12,896 bases of DNA from Gammaproteobacteria bacterium. Lineage in GTDB: Bacteria > Pseudomonadota > Gammaproteobacteria > Burkholderiales > Burkholderiaceae_C. The notes beneath the pieces were generated by a model. That model ran no database searches, was not told the DNA's origin, and was given only the letters and a program-made list of their open reading frames with translations. Numbering within the stretch: position 1 is the first letter of the stretch; every line of letters starts with the position of its first letter. Made by a program: the position numbers and the translations under genes. The stretch lies in the NCBI GenBank assembly GCA_030054245.1, contig JASGCH010000020.1:1-12896 (forward strand). The letters run 5' to 3'. Below are positions 1 through 6,550 of the stretch, in pieces.

Positions 1-151
1 GAGCGGAATCGTGATGGATAGCGCAACGAACTGAGACACATACATAACGCGGTAATTGGGTAGTGCAGTCAGCGGCGTAGCCGTCGAAGCAAAGGTCTCA
101 CGCAGTAATTTGACAGTGTAACCGCGGCATAGCCGATGGTGCAACAGTCTT
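1..151 (-). repeat. Two adjoining fragments of the dispersed inverted-repeat element
   Basis: Both fragments read in the consensus direction on the minus strand. Positions 1 to about 99 match the interior of the copy at 12701-12840 (the GCGGTAATTGGGTAG-type segment) and end in a degraded terminus, roughly 80-99. Positions 100-151 are a second, truncated end with a near-consensus terminus GCCGATGGTGCAACAGTCTT at 132-151. The first fragment may continue to the left of the window. The arrangement suggests one element inserted into or next to another. There is no coding capacity. Confidence 0.7.
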
Positions 152-162
152 TCAGGTAATTC

Positions 163-178
163 TATAATTCTAAAGGAG
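163..178 (+). promoter_or_regulatory. Candidate -10 box and strong ribosome binding site of the Rieske gene
   Basis: TATAAT at 163-168 is a perfect sigma70-type -10 hexamer. The -35 position 17 bp upstream holds only TGCAAC (140-145), which lies inside the terminal repeat of the preceding element, so a promoter partly built from the repeat end is possible but weakly supported. AAAGGAG at 172-178 is a good Shine-Dalgarno sequence 7 nt before the ATG at 186 and supports that start. If 163-168 is the -10 box, the transcript would begin close to the ribosome binding site and have a very short leader. Confidence 0.45.
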
Positions 179-185
179 ACCCCGG

Positions 186-1346
186 ATGGAACGCCATACC
201 GAACTTGAACTGATCGACCAAGTGCTCGATCAGCTCGCAACCAATACACCACACTTAGCCGATAAGGGTGGCTCTGCACCTGTGTCACAGTATAATCGAC
301 GGGAGCGGCTAGAACAGGAAATTAACACTGTATTTCGCCATTTTCCCATCGGTCTGGCACATGTTGATGAAATCCCTAATGCTGGAGACTACATCCTGCG
401 TAACATAACCGGCATCTCGGTGATTGTCATACGAGGAACCGATAATATTCCGCGTGCGTTTCTCAACGCCTGCCGCCATCGTGGAGCCCAGCTACTCTCG
501 GAACCCAAAGGCAATGTGCGAGCTATTTCGTGTCCATACCACGCTTGGACCTACCGGCGCGATGGTTCATTAGCCCTAATACCCGGCAGTGAAGGCTTTT
601 GCGATTTAGATAAGGATCATTTTGGCCTAGTCGCTTTTCCTAGCATTGAGCGCTATGGCATTCTCTGGGCAACCCTGACACCCAACACTACCATCAACTG
701 GGAACAATGGTTTAACCCCCTGGATAAGGAACTTAGCGACCTCGATATAGCGGCTTACCAAGTGTTTTCTGTACGCGAAGTAGAAGTTGCCGCCAATTGG
801 AAAGCCATTAACGACTCCTTCATGGAAGGCTATCATTTTCGCATCGTCCACAAAAACAGTGTAGCTCAGTTTTACTGCGATAACCAAGGTGTATTCACTC
901 CCATGGGACCGCATTATAGATATTTTTTATCCAATCGTAAGATGGTCGAACAAAAAGATATTCCACGAGAACAACGCAAGTTGCGTCCTAACTGCCTAAT
1001 GGTGTACCAAGCTTTCCCCATCACTTCAGTTCAAGTATTACCTGACCACCTGTTTATCCATAATATTATTCCTATAGATACTAACCGATCCATAGCTCGT
1101 AATATCATGCTGATTCCGGACTCCTCAAAAAACCACAAAGAAGTCTCATACTGGGAACGCAGTAAAGCCATGGTGCAAGATGCACTAGACGAAGACCACA
1201 CAGCCGCCGAGGGAGTGCAACGAGGTATCTCATCCGGGTTAAACCCAGACCTAGTGTTTGGACGATTTGAACAAGGTATCGTCCACATGCACCAATATAT
1301 CGACCAAGCCGTGGCTGAGCAATTTCGACCAGCAACGCAGGGGTAG
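186..1346 (+). CDS. Rieske [2Fe-2S] ring-hydroxylating-type oxygenase, alpha subunit
   Basis: Large subunit of a Rieske non-heme iron oxygenase, 386 aa, the usual length for the family. It would take electrons from a separate reductase and oxygenate an unknown small molecule in the cytoplasm. The N-terminal Rieske domain shows C96-x-H98 and C116-x2-H119, the [2Fe-2S] ligands. The C-terminal catalytic domain shows NWK at 204-206, then E214-x2-H217-x4-H222, with D337 in the DED segment as the likely third iron ligand. The residue bridging the two centres is Asp in naphthalene dioxygenase; here the aligned position is Glu214, as I recall for the carnitine and betaine oxygenases (CntA/YeaW, GbcA). 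This makes a quaternary-amine-type substrate one option, but the substrate cannot be assigned. The start is fixed by a good ribosome binding site. It is the only plus-strand protein gene here, no reductase is adjacent, and repeat copies lie on both sides. Confidence 0.88.
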   Translation: MERHTELELIDQVLDQLATNTPHLADKGGSAPVSQYNRRERLEQEINTVFRHFPIGLAHVDEIPNAGDYILRNITGISVIVIRGTDNIPRAFLNACRHRGAQLLSEPKGNVRAISCPYHAWTYRRDGSLALIPGSEGFCDLDKDHFGLVAFPSIERYGILWATLTPNTTINWEQWFNPLDKELSDLDIAAYQVFSVREVEVAANWKAINDSFMEGYHFRIVHKNSVAQFYCDNQGVFTPMGPHYRYFLSNRKMVEQKDIPREQRKLRPNCLMVYQAFPITSVQVLPDHLFIHNIIPIDTNRSIARNIMLIPDSSKNHKEVSYWERSKAMVQDALDEDHTAAEGVQRGISSGLNPDLVFGRFEQGIVHMHQYIDQAVAEQFRPATQG

Positions 1347-1376
1347 TGCAAGCGCGACCCTCACAGGCATAGCAGG

Positions 1377-1474
1377 CAAGGCTGACTGCGAACAACAGCT
1401 TGGCCGAAATAGACGGTTGGGATGCGATTGGGTATCAATGGCCATTAGCCGGTGGTGTTTGGTGCAACAGTCTT
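1377..1474. repeat. Degraded fragment of the dispersed element
   Basis: Only the right terminus is clear: GGTGCAACAGTCTT at 1461-1474 is identical to the inner part of the consensus end. The sequence to its left is strongly diverged, so the left boundary is a guess. Between the Rieske stop (1346) and the next gene end (1678) the whole gap is this fragment plus the copy at 1485-1648. No terminator was seen. Confidence 0.5.
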
Positions 1475-1484
1475 TTGGTGAAAC

Positions 1485-1648
1485 AAGGCTGTTGTGGCTA
1501 CGCCGCGATTACACTGCCAAAGGAGGACGATGTTATACGGTTCACCCCGATCATTTGAGTAAATTCCGCTGGTTATGCTAGCACTCTAGCCTTTTAATTA
1601 TGACAGCTCGCCGAGCGGCGTAGTCGATGGTGTGTGCATCGCGGTCTT
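1485..1648 (+). repeat. Dispersed inverted-repeat element, near full length
   Basis: The copy begins AAGGCTGTTG, has an inner TACACTGCCAA segment, the GATCATTTGAGTA core with CCGCTGG, then the conserved TTTTAATTATGACAGCT segment, GCCGAGCGGCG, and a degraded right terminus ending GTCTT at 1648. It is about 164 bp, close to the copies at 4937 and 11942 in length and order. It ends 29 bp from the stop codon of the ATPase F gene, so any read-through mRNA from that minus-strand operon would contain it. Confidence 0.75.
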
Positions 1649-1677
1649 AGGATAGGGATTACAGAAAAACCCGAAGC

Positions 1678-2679
1678 CTAATTTACATGATGACAGGCTA
1701 TTTGTATTCCTTGGAATTGCCTAAGATTGGGAGATTCTTGTTTACAAATGTCGGTGGCGTATTGGCAACGAGGGTGAAAGGTACAGCCTGAAGGGGGTTT
1801 GATAGGGTTGGGTACTTCCCCATAGACTTCTTGTTTATGAGATTTTTTGAGGCTAGGGATAGCGCTTATGAGCATTTTGGTATAGGGGTGTTGTGGGTTG
1901 GTAAAAACCGAAGCACACGACGCCAATTCGACCAAACTACCCAAATACATAACGCCCACTTCATCGCTTACATTGCGCACAACGGATAAGTTGTGTGAAA
2001 TAAACAAATAACTCAATGCGTTTTGTTGTTGCAAATCTTTCATTAGATTAAGAACTTGTGCTTGTACACTGACATCCAATGCCGAGGTGGGTTCGTCACA
2101 GATCAATAGTTCCGCGTGAGATGCTAGAGCACGGGCTATAGAAATTCTTTGTCTTTGTCCTCCGGAAAATTGATGAGGGAATTTGGGAGCATCGGTTGCA
2201 CTGAGCCCCACTAGCACCAATAACTCTTCAATTCTTTGTTTTATTTCGGACAGATTGGACAATAATCGATGTTGAACGATGGGTTCTGCGACAATTTTGT
2301 GGACTGTCCAGCGAGGATTGAGGCTGGCGAAAGGGTCTTGGAATATCATTTGTAATTTTTGACGCAATGCGTGGCCTTCTTGACTCTTTAAAGTTTGATG
2401 CAAATTCTGGTCGCGGTACCTGACTTCTCCGTGGCTTGGTTGGTACAGTCCAGCCACTACTCTGGCTAAAGTACTTTTACCACAACCAGACTCTCCTACC
2501 AAAGCTAGGGTTTTGCCTTTTTCTAGGGTAAAGCTCACCTCTTTGACAGCTTTTAGTATTTCTTTGGGCTTTTTCTCAATCACCCTAGTTAGCCAAGGAG
2601 CTGATACATCAAAATGTTTGCTTAAGTTTAATACTTTGATAAGCGTAGGGTTGGCCGGATTATTTGTTAAATTGTCCAT
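1678..2679 (-). CDS. dppF: Peptide ABC transporter ATP-binding protein, DppF/OppF type
   Basis: Second ATPase of a dipeptide/oligopeptide importer, 333 aa (E. coli OppF is about the same length). It hydrolyses ATP at the inner face of the cytoplasmic membrane as a partner of the D ATPase. Visible motifs: Walker A GESGCGKST at 62-70, Q-loop Q114 in QDPFASLNP, signature FSGGQRQR from 171, Walker B LLICDEP at 191-197, switch His229. The C-terminal extension carries the cysteine cluster GCTFHPRCQYATDIC typical of this family (oligo_HPY region). The ATG overlaps the stop of the preceding ATPase by one base (TAATG), implying translational coupling. Whether the substrate is dipeptides, oligopeptides or another small solute cannot be read from the ATPase, so the symbol marks position and family only. 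Confidence 0.9.
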   Translation of the reverse strand: MDNLTNNPANPTLIKVLNLSKHFDVSAPWLTRVIEKKPKEILKAVKEVSFTLEKGKTLALVGESGCGKSTLARVVAGLYQPSHGEVRYRDQNLHQTLKSQEGHALRQKLQMIFQDPFASLNPRWTVHKIVAEPIVQHRLLSNLSEIKQRIEELLVLVGLSATDAPKFPHQFSGGQRQRISIARALASHAELLICDEPTSALDVSVQAQVLNLMKDLQQQNALSYLFISHNLSVVRNVSDEVGVMYLGSLVELASCASVFTNPQHPYTKMLISAIPSLKKSHKQEVYGEVPNPIKPPSGCTFHPRCQYATDICKQESPNLRQFQGIQIACHHVN

Positions 2680-3650
2680 TATTTAGAGCTTGTTAGCCAG
2701 CAATGCACTTCGTGGTGGTCTTCAAAATAAGTAGCCATTGGTAGATGGGTACATTGATTCGTAGCATAATCACACCGTGGTTTAAACGGACACCCCTGAA
2801 TAAGCTCATTAAGCCTAGGCATATTACCTTTGATTTGCGTTAATCTATATTTCTCTCCAGACGGAGCTTGCAGATCGGGTATAGATGCAATCAAGGCTTG
2901 GGTATAGGGATGTTTGGGGGAGTTTAAAATGGTGTCAACCTTAGCTATTTCTACCACCCTGCCGGCATACATCACGGCGACTCTATCGCAAATTTGGGCG
3001 ATAACTCCCATATCGTGGGTGATTAACATAACGGCGGTTTTTCGTGAGCGACAAATATCTTTTAACAAAGAAATGATTTGAGCTTGTACACATACATCTA
3101 AGGCAGTGGTTGGTTCATCAGCCAAAATTAAGTCAGGCTCACTCGCCAAAGCCAAAGCAATGACTACGCGTTGACGCATTCCTCCAGAAAATTGATGAGG
3201 ATATTGGTCAAGGCGTTCTTGGGGGGCTGGTATTCCCACATCTTTTAATAGGTTCAAGGCTTTTTCTCTAGCTATTTTGTATTCTAGAGGAAAATGCGTT
3301 TGTATGGTTTCAACGAGCTGTTCTCCTACCGTAAACAAGGGGTTGAGCGAGGTTAAAGGGTCTTGAAATATGGCGCCAATGGATTTCCCTCGTATGGTTC
3401 TAAATTCATTCTCAGAGTATTGATCTATCCGTTTTTGTTTAAAAAAGATTTTTCCTCCCGTCATTTTTAAAGGGGGGTCTAACAGCCCCATCACGGACAG
3501 TCCGGTCAAAGATTTACCTGCTCCAGATTCTCCGACAATACCCAAAATTTCTCCTGCATGGAGGGTTAAGGATACATCATTCAATGGCGTAAATGTTCCT
3601 AATCGGTTGGTAAATTGTACGCGCAAATGGTCTATCTGTAAGAGTGTCAT
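2679..3650 (-). CDS. dppD: Peptide ABC transporter ATP-binding protein, DppD/OppD type
   Basis: First ATPase of the same importer, 323 aa. It has Walker A GESGAGKS at 40-47, Q96 in QDPLTSLNP, signature FSGGMRQRV from 154, Walker B DLILADEP at 173-180 and switch His212. The FSGGM variant of the signature is usual for the D subunit, FSGGQ for F. The C-terminal region has GCPFKPRCDYATNQC, again the family cysteine cluster. It lies downstream of the two permease genes on the minus strand, in the canonical B-C-D-F order, but is separated from permease C by 355 bp of repeat DNA. No convincing Shine-Dalgarno sequence precedes the ATG. The start is chosen because MTLLQIDHLRV matches the normal N-terminus of the family. 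Confidence 0.9.
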   Translation of the reverse strand: MTLLQIDHLRVQFTNRLGTFTPLNDVSLTLHAGEILGIVGESGAGKSLTGLSVMGLLDPPLKMTGGKIFFKQKRIDQYSENEFRTIRGKSIGAIFQDPLTSLNPLFTVGEQLVETIQTHFPLEYKIAREKALNLLKDVGIPAPQERLDQYPHQFSGGMRQRVVIALALASEPDLILADEPTTALDVCVQAQIISLLKDICRSRKTAVMLITHDMGVIAQICDRVAVMYAGRVVEIAKVDTILNSPKHPYTQALIASIPDLQAPSGEKYRLTQIKGNMPRLNELIQGCPFKPRCDYATNQCTHLPMATYFEDHHEVHCWLTSSK

Positions 3651-3695
3651 GGGAATAAGAATATTCGATTAGAAAAACAAGCGTTTTAAGATAGT

Positions 3696-3883
3696 AAGAC
3701 TGTTGCTCCATTGGCTGGGTGTACCGGGCTATTCTCGCATATTGAGTATATGCGAGAATAGCCCGCGTTATGCGGTACTCACCAGCGAATGATCATTTGA
3801 GTACATTCTGCTGACGGCGATCGCGGAAGCCTTGTAATTATGATCGCTTACCGAGTGGCATCAGCCGTCGGTGCAACGGTCTT
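3696..3883 (+). repeat. Dispersed inverted-repeat element carrying a 39-bp palindrome
   Basis: The left terminus is AAGACTGTTGCTCCATTGGC (two changes from consensus) and the right terminus is GCCGTCGGTGCAACGGTCTT. The core CACCAGCGAATGATCATT is the same as in the copy at 4937. At 188 bp it is longer than its relatives because the short TGTCAAATGAC segment is replaced by a perfect palindrome (3726-3764). It lies between the permease C stop (4006) and the ATPase D start (3650), within what should be one operon. Confidence 0.85.
3726..3764. repeat. Perfect 17-bp inverted repeat inside the element
   Basis: Arms at 3726-3742 and 3748-3764 are exact reverse complements (GGGCTATTCTCGCATAT and its partner) with a 5-nt loop. 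Transcribed from either strand this gives a very stable hairpin with no run of U after it, so it is not a standard terminator. A decayed form of the same palindrome sits at 12445-12475 inside the copy at 12402, which shows that this is a variant of the family. Confidence 0.9.
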
Positions 3884-3947
3884 GCCTAAGTTCAGTGAAC
3901 GGCCGTGTAAGAGGTTTCAACGGTTAGAGGTGGGCACATGACCTAAA

Positions 3948-4000
3948 GACTTTTTATCCTTTATTTGGCAGTGTAGGTTACCGAGGGTGCAACGGTGTTC
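3948..4000 (+). repeat. Right-end fragment of the dispersed element
   Basis: The TTTGGCAGTGTAGGTTACCGAG segment and the degraded terminus GAGGGTGCAACGGTGTTC resemble the right half of the family. The left edge is uncertain. The fragment ends about 5 bp before the stop codon of the permease C gene (4006-4008). The DNA from 3884 to about 3948 has no recognisable feature. Confidence 0.5.
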
Positions 4001-4005
4001 GTTCA

Positions 4006-4920
4006 CTAGCGTAATCTAGGGTTAAAATAGTCTCGTAACCAGTCTCCGACTAAATTGACAGATACCGATAAAATAACCAACATCAGACCCGGGAAAATAG
4101 CAATCCACCATTCTCCCGAAAATAAAAAATCGTTTCCAGTACGAATAAGTGTACCGAGTGAAGGGGTGGTTGGTGGCATTCCTACGCCTAAAAAGGATAA
4201 GGTGGCTTCAATGATGATGGCGGTCGCCACTTGAACTGAAGCAAGAACCATGACTGGAGTTAATACATTAGGTAAAATATGGCTGATCATAATATACAAC
4301 GGATTAACGCCAATAAGTTTGGCCGCTAAAATATATTCTTTGTTTTTTTCAATCAGGGTAGAGCCACGGACCGTGCGAGCATATTGAACCCAACTGCTCA
4401 AAGCAATGGAGACGATTAAAACGGTAAGTGCTAGGGAGCTATCTGCTGTCGGAAACAGTGCACGCCCAATGCCTGCGACTAATAAAGCCAATAAAATAGC
4501 TGGAAAAGATAACATCACATCGCACATGCGCATGATGAATACATCCAATATGCCCCCTATGTAACCAGAAATTAAGCCCAAGAGAGAGCCAATGACTAAA
4601 GATAAAATGACGGAAGAAATACTTACTATTAAAGAGATTTGTGTGCCGTATAAAATAGCCGAAAAAATGTCTCGCCCCTGATCGTCAGTCCCTAAGAGGT
4701 AGGATGGGTTGGCACCTTCTAACCAAGCAGGAGGTAATAATCCATTGTCTAAACTGATCTCGTTAGCCAAATAGGGATTAAACGGAGCAATCCAACGCGC
4801 ACCTAAAGCTGAAATTAAACATAGTATAAACACTAGGCTTGCCACGAGAGCTAATTTCTGTTGTTTTAAACTATAAATAAACTGGCTTTGCCACCACCTG
4901 CTAAAGAAAGTATTAGGCAT
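4006..4920 (-). CDS. dppC: Peptide ABC transporter permease, DppC/OppC type
   Basis: Inner-membrane permease of the peptide importer, 304 aa, a typical length. The N-terminal cytoplasmic stretch is followed by a first membrane helix (LALVASLVFILCLISALG region, about residues 23-41). A large external segment with NPYLANEISLDNGLL and GTDDQGRDIFS, characteristic of the C subunit, comes next, then four to five more hydrophobic helices. The EAA-type loop that docks on the ATPase is visible as AAKLIGVNPLYIMISHILP. It ends in NPRLR, the usual C-terminus of this subunit. The start ATG has no clear ribosome binding site, and a repeat copy starts only 16 bp upstream. The gene is separated by repeat DNA from both its upstream (B) and downstream (D) partners. 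Confidence 0.9.
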   Translation of the reverse strand: MPNTFFSRWWQSQFIYSLKQQKLALVASLVFILCLISALGARWIAPFNPYLANEISLDNGLLPPAWLEGANPSYLLGTDDQGRDIFSAILYGTQISLIVSISSVILSLVIGSLLGLISGYIGGILDVFIMRMCDVMLSFPAILLALLVAGIGRALFPTADSSLALTVLIVSIALSSWVQYARTVRGSTLIEKNKEYILAAKLIGVNPLYIMISHILPNVLTPVMVLASVQVATAIIIEATLSFLGVGMPPTTPSLGTLIRTGNDFLFSGEWWIAIFPGLMLVILSVSVNLVGDWLRDYFNPRLR

Positions 4921-4936
4921 ATTGATGTAATAAATA

Positions 4937-5104
4937 AAGACGGTTGCACCATCGGCTACGCCGCGGCTACACTGTCAAATGACTGCGTTAGGTGGTGCCC
5001 ACCAGCGAATGATCATTTGAGTACATTCCGCTGGTTGCGCGCAACTTAAGCCTTGTAATTATGACAGCTTACCGAGCGGCACCAGCCGATGGAGCAGTAG
5101 TCTT
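4937..5104 (+). repeat. Dispersed inverted-repeat element, full length
   Basis: The left terminus is AAGACGGTTGCACCATCGGC and the right end is GGCACCAGCCGATGGAGC followed by AGTAGTCTT. Between them are a TGTCAAATGACTGCG segment, a central hairpin (CCAGCGAATG at about 5002 against CATTCCGCTGG at about 5024) and the conserved CCTTGTAATTATGACAGCT segment. At 168 bp this is one of the clearest copies. It lies in the gap between permease B (stop at 5261) and permease C (start at 4920). Confidence 0.88.
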
Positions 5105-5113
5105 CAAATAGTT

Positions 5114-5245
5114 AAGACTACTGCAAAGATCTGGTAAGAAAAACCGTTGTACTTTGGTTTCACCGCCGACAGCACCACCCAATGGCTACTGGTAGCAAAG
5201 CTGGCTAGGGCATGATGCCCGTTCACCCAGCAAAGCGTTTGTCGA
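5114..5245. repeat. Diverged element-like sequence with a hairpin, between dppB and dppC
   Basis: It opens with AAGACTACTGC, similar to an element terminus, and keeps scattered family words (TTGTACTTTGG, GCACCACCC), but no good right terminus is found, so this is at best a decayed copy. A hairpin GGGCATGATGCCC at 5208-5220, flanked by GCTGG and CCAGC, lies 25-60 bp past the dppB stop codon on the minus strand. No U-run follows, so a terminator is not claimed. Nothing else was recognised in the gap. Confidence 0.35.
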
Positions 5246-5260
5246 GCCATATTTTAAAAA

Positions 5261-6229
5261 TTAAGATTGATTGCGTAATCTTGGATCAATGAAAAAATAA
5301 AGTATGTCCACTACCAAATTGATGGTCACAAAAACCAGAGATACCAAACACAAATAAGCGGCCATCAACGGAATATCAGCGTATTGGATCGATTGAATAA
5401 ACATTAAACCCATGCCTGGCCATTGAAATACGGTTTCGGTGATAATCGCAAAAGCGATTAAAGAACCTAGTTGAAGACCTATAATAGTGCAAACAGGTAC
5501 TAAAGTGTTGCGTAGTGCATGACGATAATGAATAGCAACTGCCTTTAATCCGCGTGCTTTGGCAAATTTAATATAGTCGGAGCGTAATACTTCTAACATT
5601 TCCGCTCGTACTAAGCGCATGATCAGGGCAATTTGGTAAACCGCTAGAGTAAATGCTGGTAATATGACATGGTTAAGTCCATCTAGCGTTAATAAGCCAC
5701 TGCTCCATTTGCCCCAAGATTGAACCTCACCTCTGCCAAAACTGGGTAGCCAACCTAAATAAACCGAAAAGACCAAAATTAACAAAATACCAATTAAGAA
5801 GGTCGGTAGGGTTACGCCTAAAAGTGAGGTGGCCATAATTATTTGGCTCGATATGTGTCCGTTTCGTAAAGCACAATATACACCCATAGGGATGCCCAGA
5901 ACCAAAGCAAGAAGTGATGCGATCAGTACCAATTCAAAAGTTGCCGGAAAGCTTTTGGCAATCAGTGTAGAGACTTTTACCCCTTGACGCAGGCTAATTC
6001 CAAAATCGCCAACCACTGCATTGCTTAAAAAATAAGCAAATTGGACAAAGAAAGGGCGATCTAAACCTAATTCTTTGCGCAATAGAGCCATGTTTTCTGG
6101 AGTAGAGTCTTGTCCGACCATGAACACTACAGGATCACCAACATACTGAAATAAGATGAACGCCACAAAAGCTACCACCACCATCACCAATAGGGCTTGA
6201 ATCAATCTTTGGAAAATATATGCAATCAT
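5261..6229 (-). CDS. dppB: Peptide ABC transporter permease, DppB/OppB type
   Basis: First permease of the importer, 322 aa from the chosen start. It begins with the standard MIAYIFQRLIQALLV helix, then the periplasmic segment with GDPVVFMVG and LRKELGLDRPFFVQF that marks the B subunit. Several more membrane helices follow, with an EAA loop (KARGLKAVAIHYRHALRNTLVP region). It ends FFIDPRLRNQS. A TTG 30 bp further upstream (6259) would add ten residues (MCIDFLPNPC), but family N-termini begin at the ATG used here. Neither start has a convincing ribosome binding site. It should be the first gene of the B-C-D-F operon. No periplasmic binding protein gene (DppA/OppA) is present upstream within the window; the next gene is pccA. 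Confidence 0.88.
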   Translation of the reverse strand: MIAYIFQRLIQALLVMVVVAFVAFILFQYVGDPVVFMVGQDSTPENMALLRKELGLDRPFFVQFAYFLSNAVVGDFGISLRQGVKVSTLIAKSFPATFELVLIASLLALVLGIPMGVYCALRNGHISSQIIMATSLLGVTLPTFLIGILLILVFSVYLGWLPSFGRGEVQSWGKWSSGLLTLDGLNHVILPAFTLAVYQIALIMRLVRAEMLEVLRSDYIKFAKARGLKAVAIHYRHALRNTLVPVCTIIGLQLGSLIAFAIITETVFQWPGMGLMFIQSIQYADIPLMAAYLCLVSLVFVTINLVVDILYFFIDPRLRNQS

Positions 6230-6338
6230 ACATGGGTTGGGTAAAAAATCGATGCACAATCCATTGCAAGGAGCCTATGTAGAATCAAGAGAAACGAGCT
6301 AAGTTGAGCTGACCCGGTTTCATAGCTAATCATTCAAA

Positions 6339-6465
6339 AAACCATTGCACCATCGATTGGGTTAGTGCGGTGGTGCCGACTAACGAAGGAATACATCTTG
6401 CTAGGTGCGAACTTCAGCTTGGTAGGTTGCAGGTAATAGGTAACAGGTCGCGATAGCATCGTCTT
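6339..6465. repeat. Diverged copy of the dispersed element
   Basis: The left end AACCATTGCACCATCGATTG is recognisable, and a loose right end reads TCGCGATAGCATCGTCTT. The interior (GTGCGGTGGTGCCG and onward) is rearranged relative to the full copies. It sits in the 321-bp gap between dppB (start 6229) and pccA (stop 6551). The rest of that gap holds only the short tandem repeat at 6497-6540. Confidence 0.5.
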
Positions 6466-6496
6466 TAATCGGTATGGATAGTCAGTGTGGATTTTT

Positions 6497-6540
6497 GAGG
6501 ACGATTAGAGGACGATTAGAGGACGATTTGAGGACGATTT
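6497..6540. repeat. Four tandem copies of an 11-bp unit
   Basis: The unit GAGGACGATTA/T is repeated four times without gaps: two copies end in A (6497-6518), then two end in T (6519-6540). It lies 10 bp beyond the pccA stop codon. On the pccA transcript it would read as four UCGUCCUC-containing units. Units are contiguous with no spacers, so it is not a CRISPR array. Confidence 0.9.
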
Positions 6541-6550
6541 TAGCATAAAT

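Noticed and set aside
1258..1581. 107-codon plus-strand open frame past the Rieske gene
   Set aside because: It begins inside the Rieske gene in another frame and continues through repeat copies, with no ribosome binding site.
1650..1680. Terminator after dppF (GGCTTCGGGTTTTT on the minus strand)
   Set aside because: The T-run is present but no complementary left arm precedes it, so no hairpin can form.
5200..5236. Terminator after dppB
   Set aside because: A hairpin GGGCATGATGCCC exists, but no U-run follows on the minus strand, and the downstream genes of the same transporter argue against full termination.
6230..6259. Upstream TTG start of dppB
   Set aside because: The ten extra residues (MCIDFLPNPC) do not match the family N-terminus, which begins at the ATG at 6229.
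6497..6540. CRISPR-like direct repeats
   Set aside because: Units are 11 bp, contiguous and without spacers; no cas gene is present.
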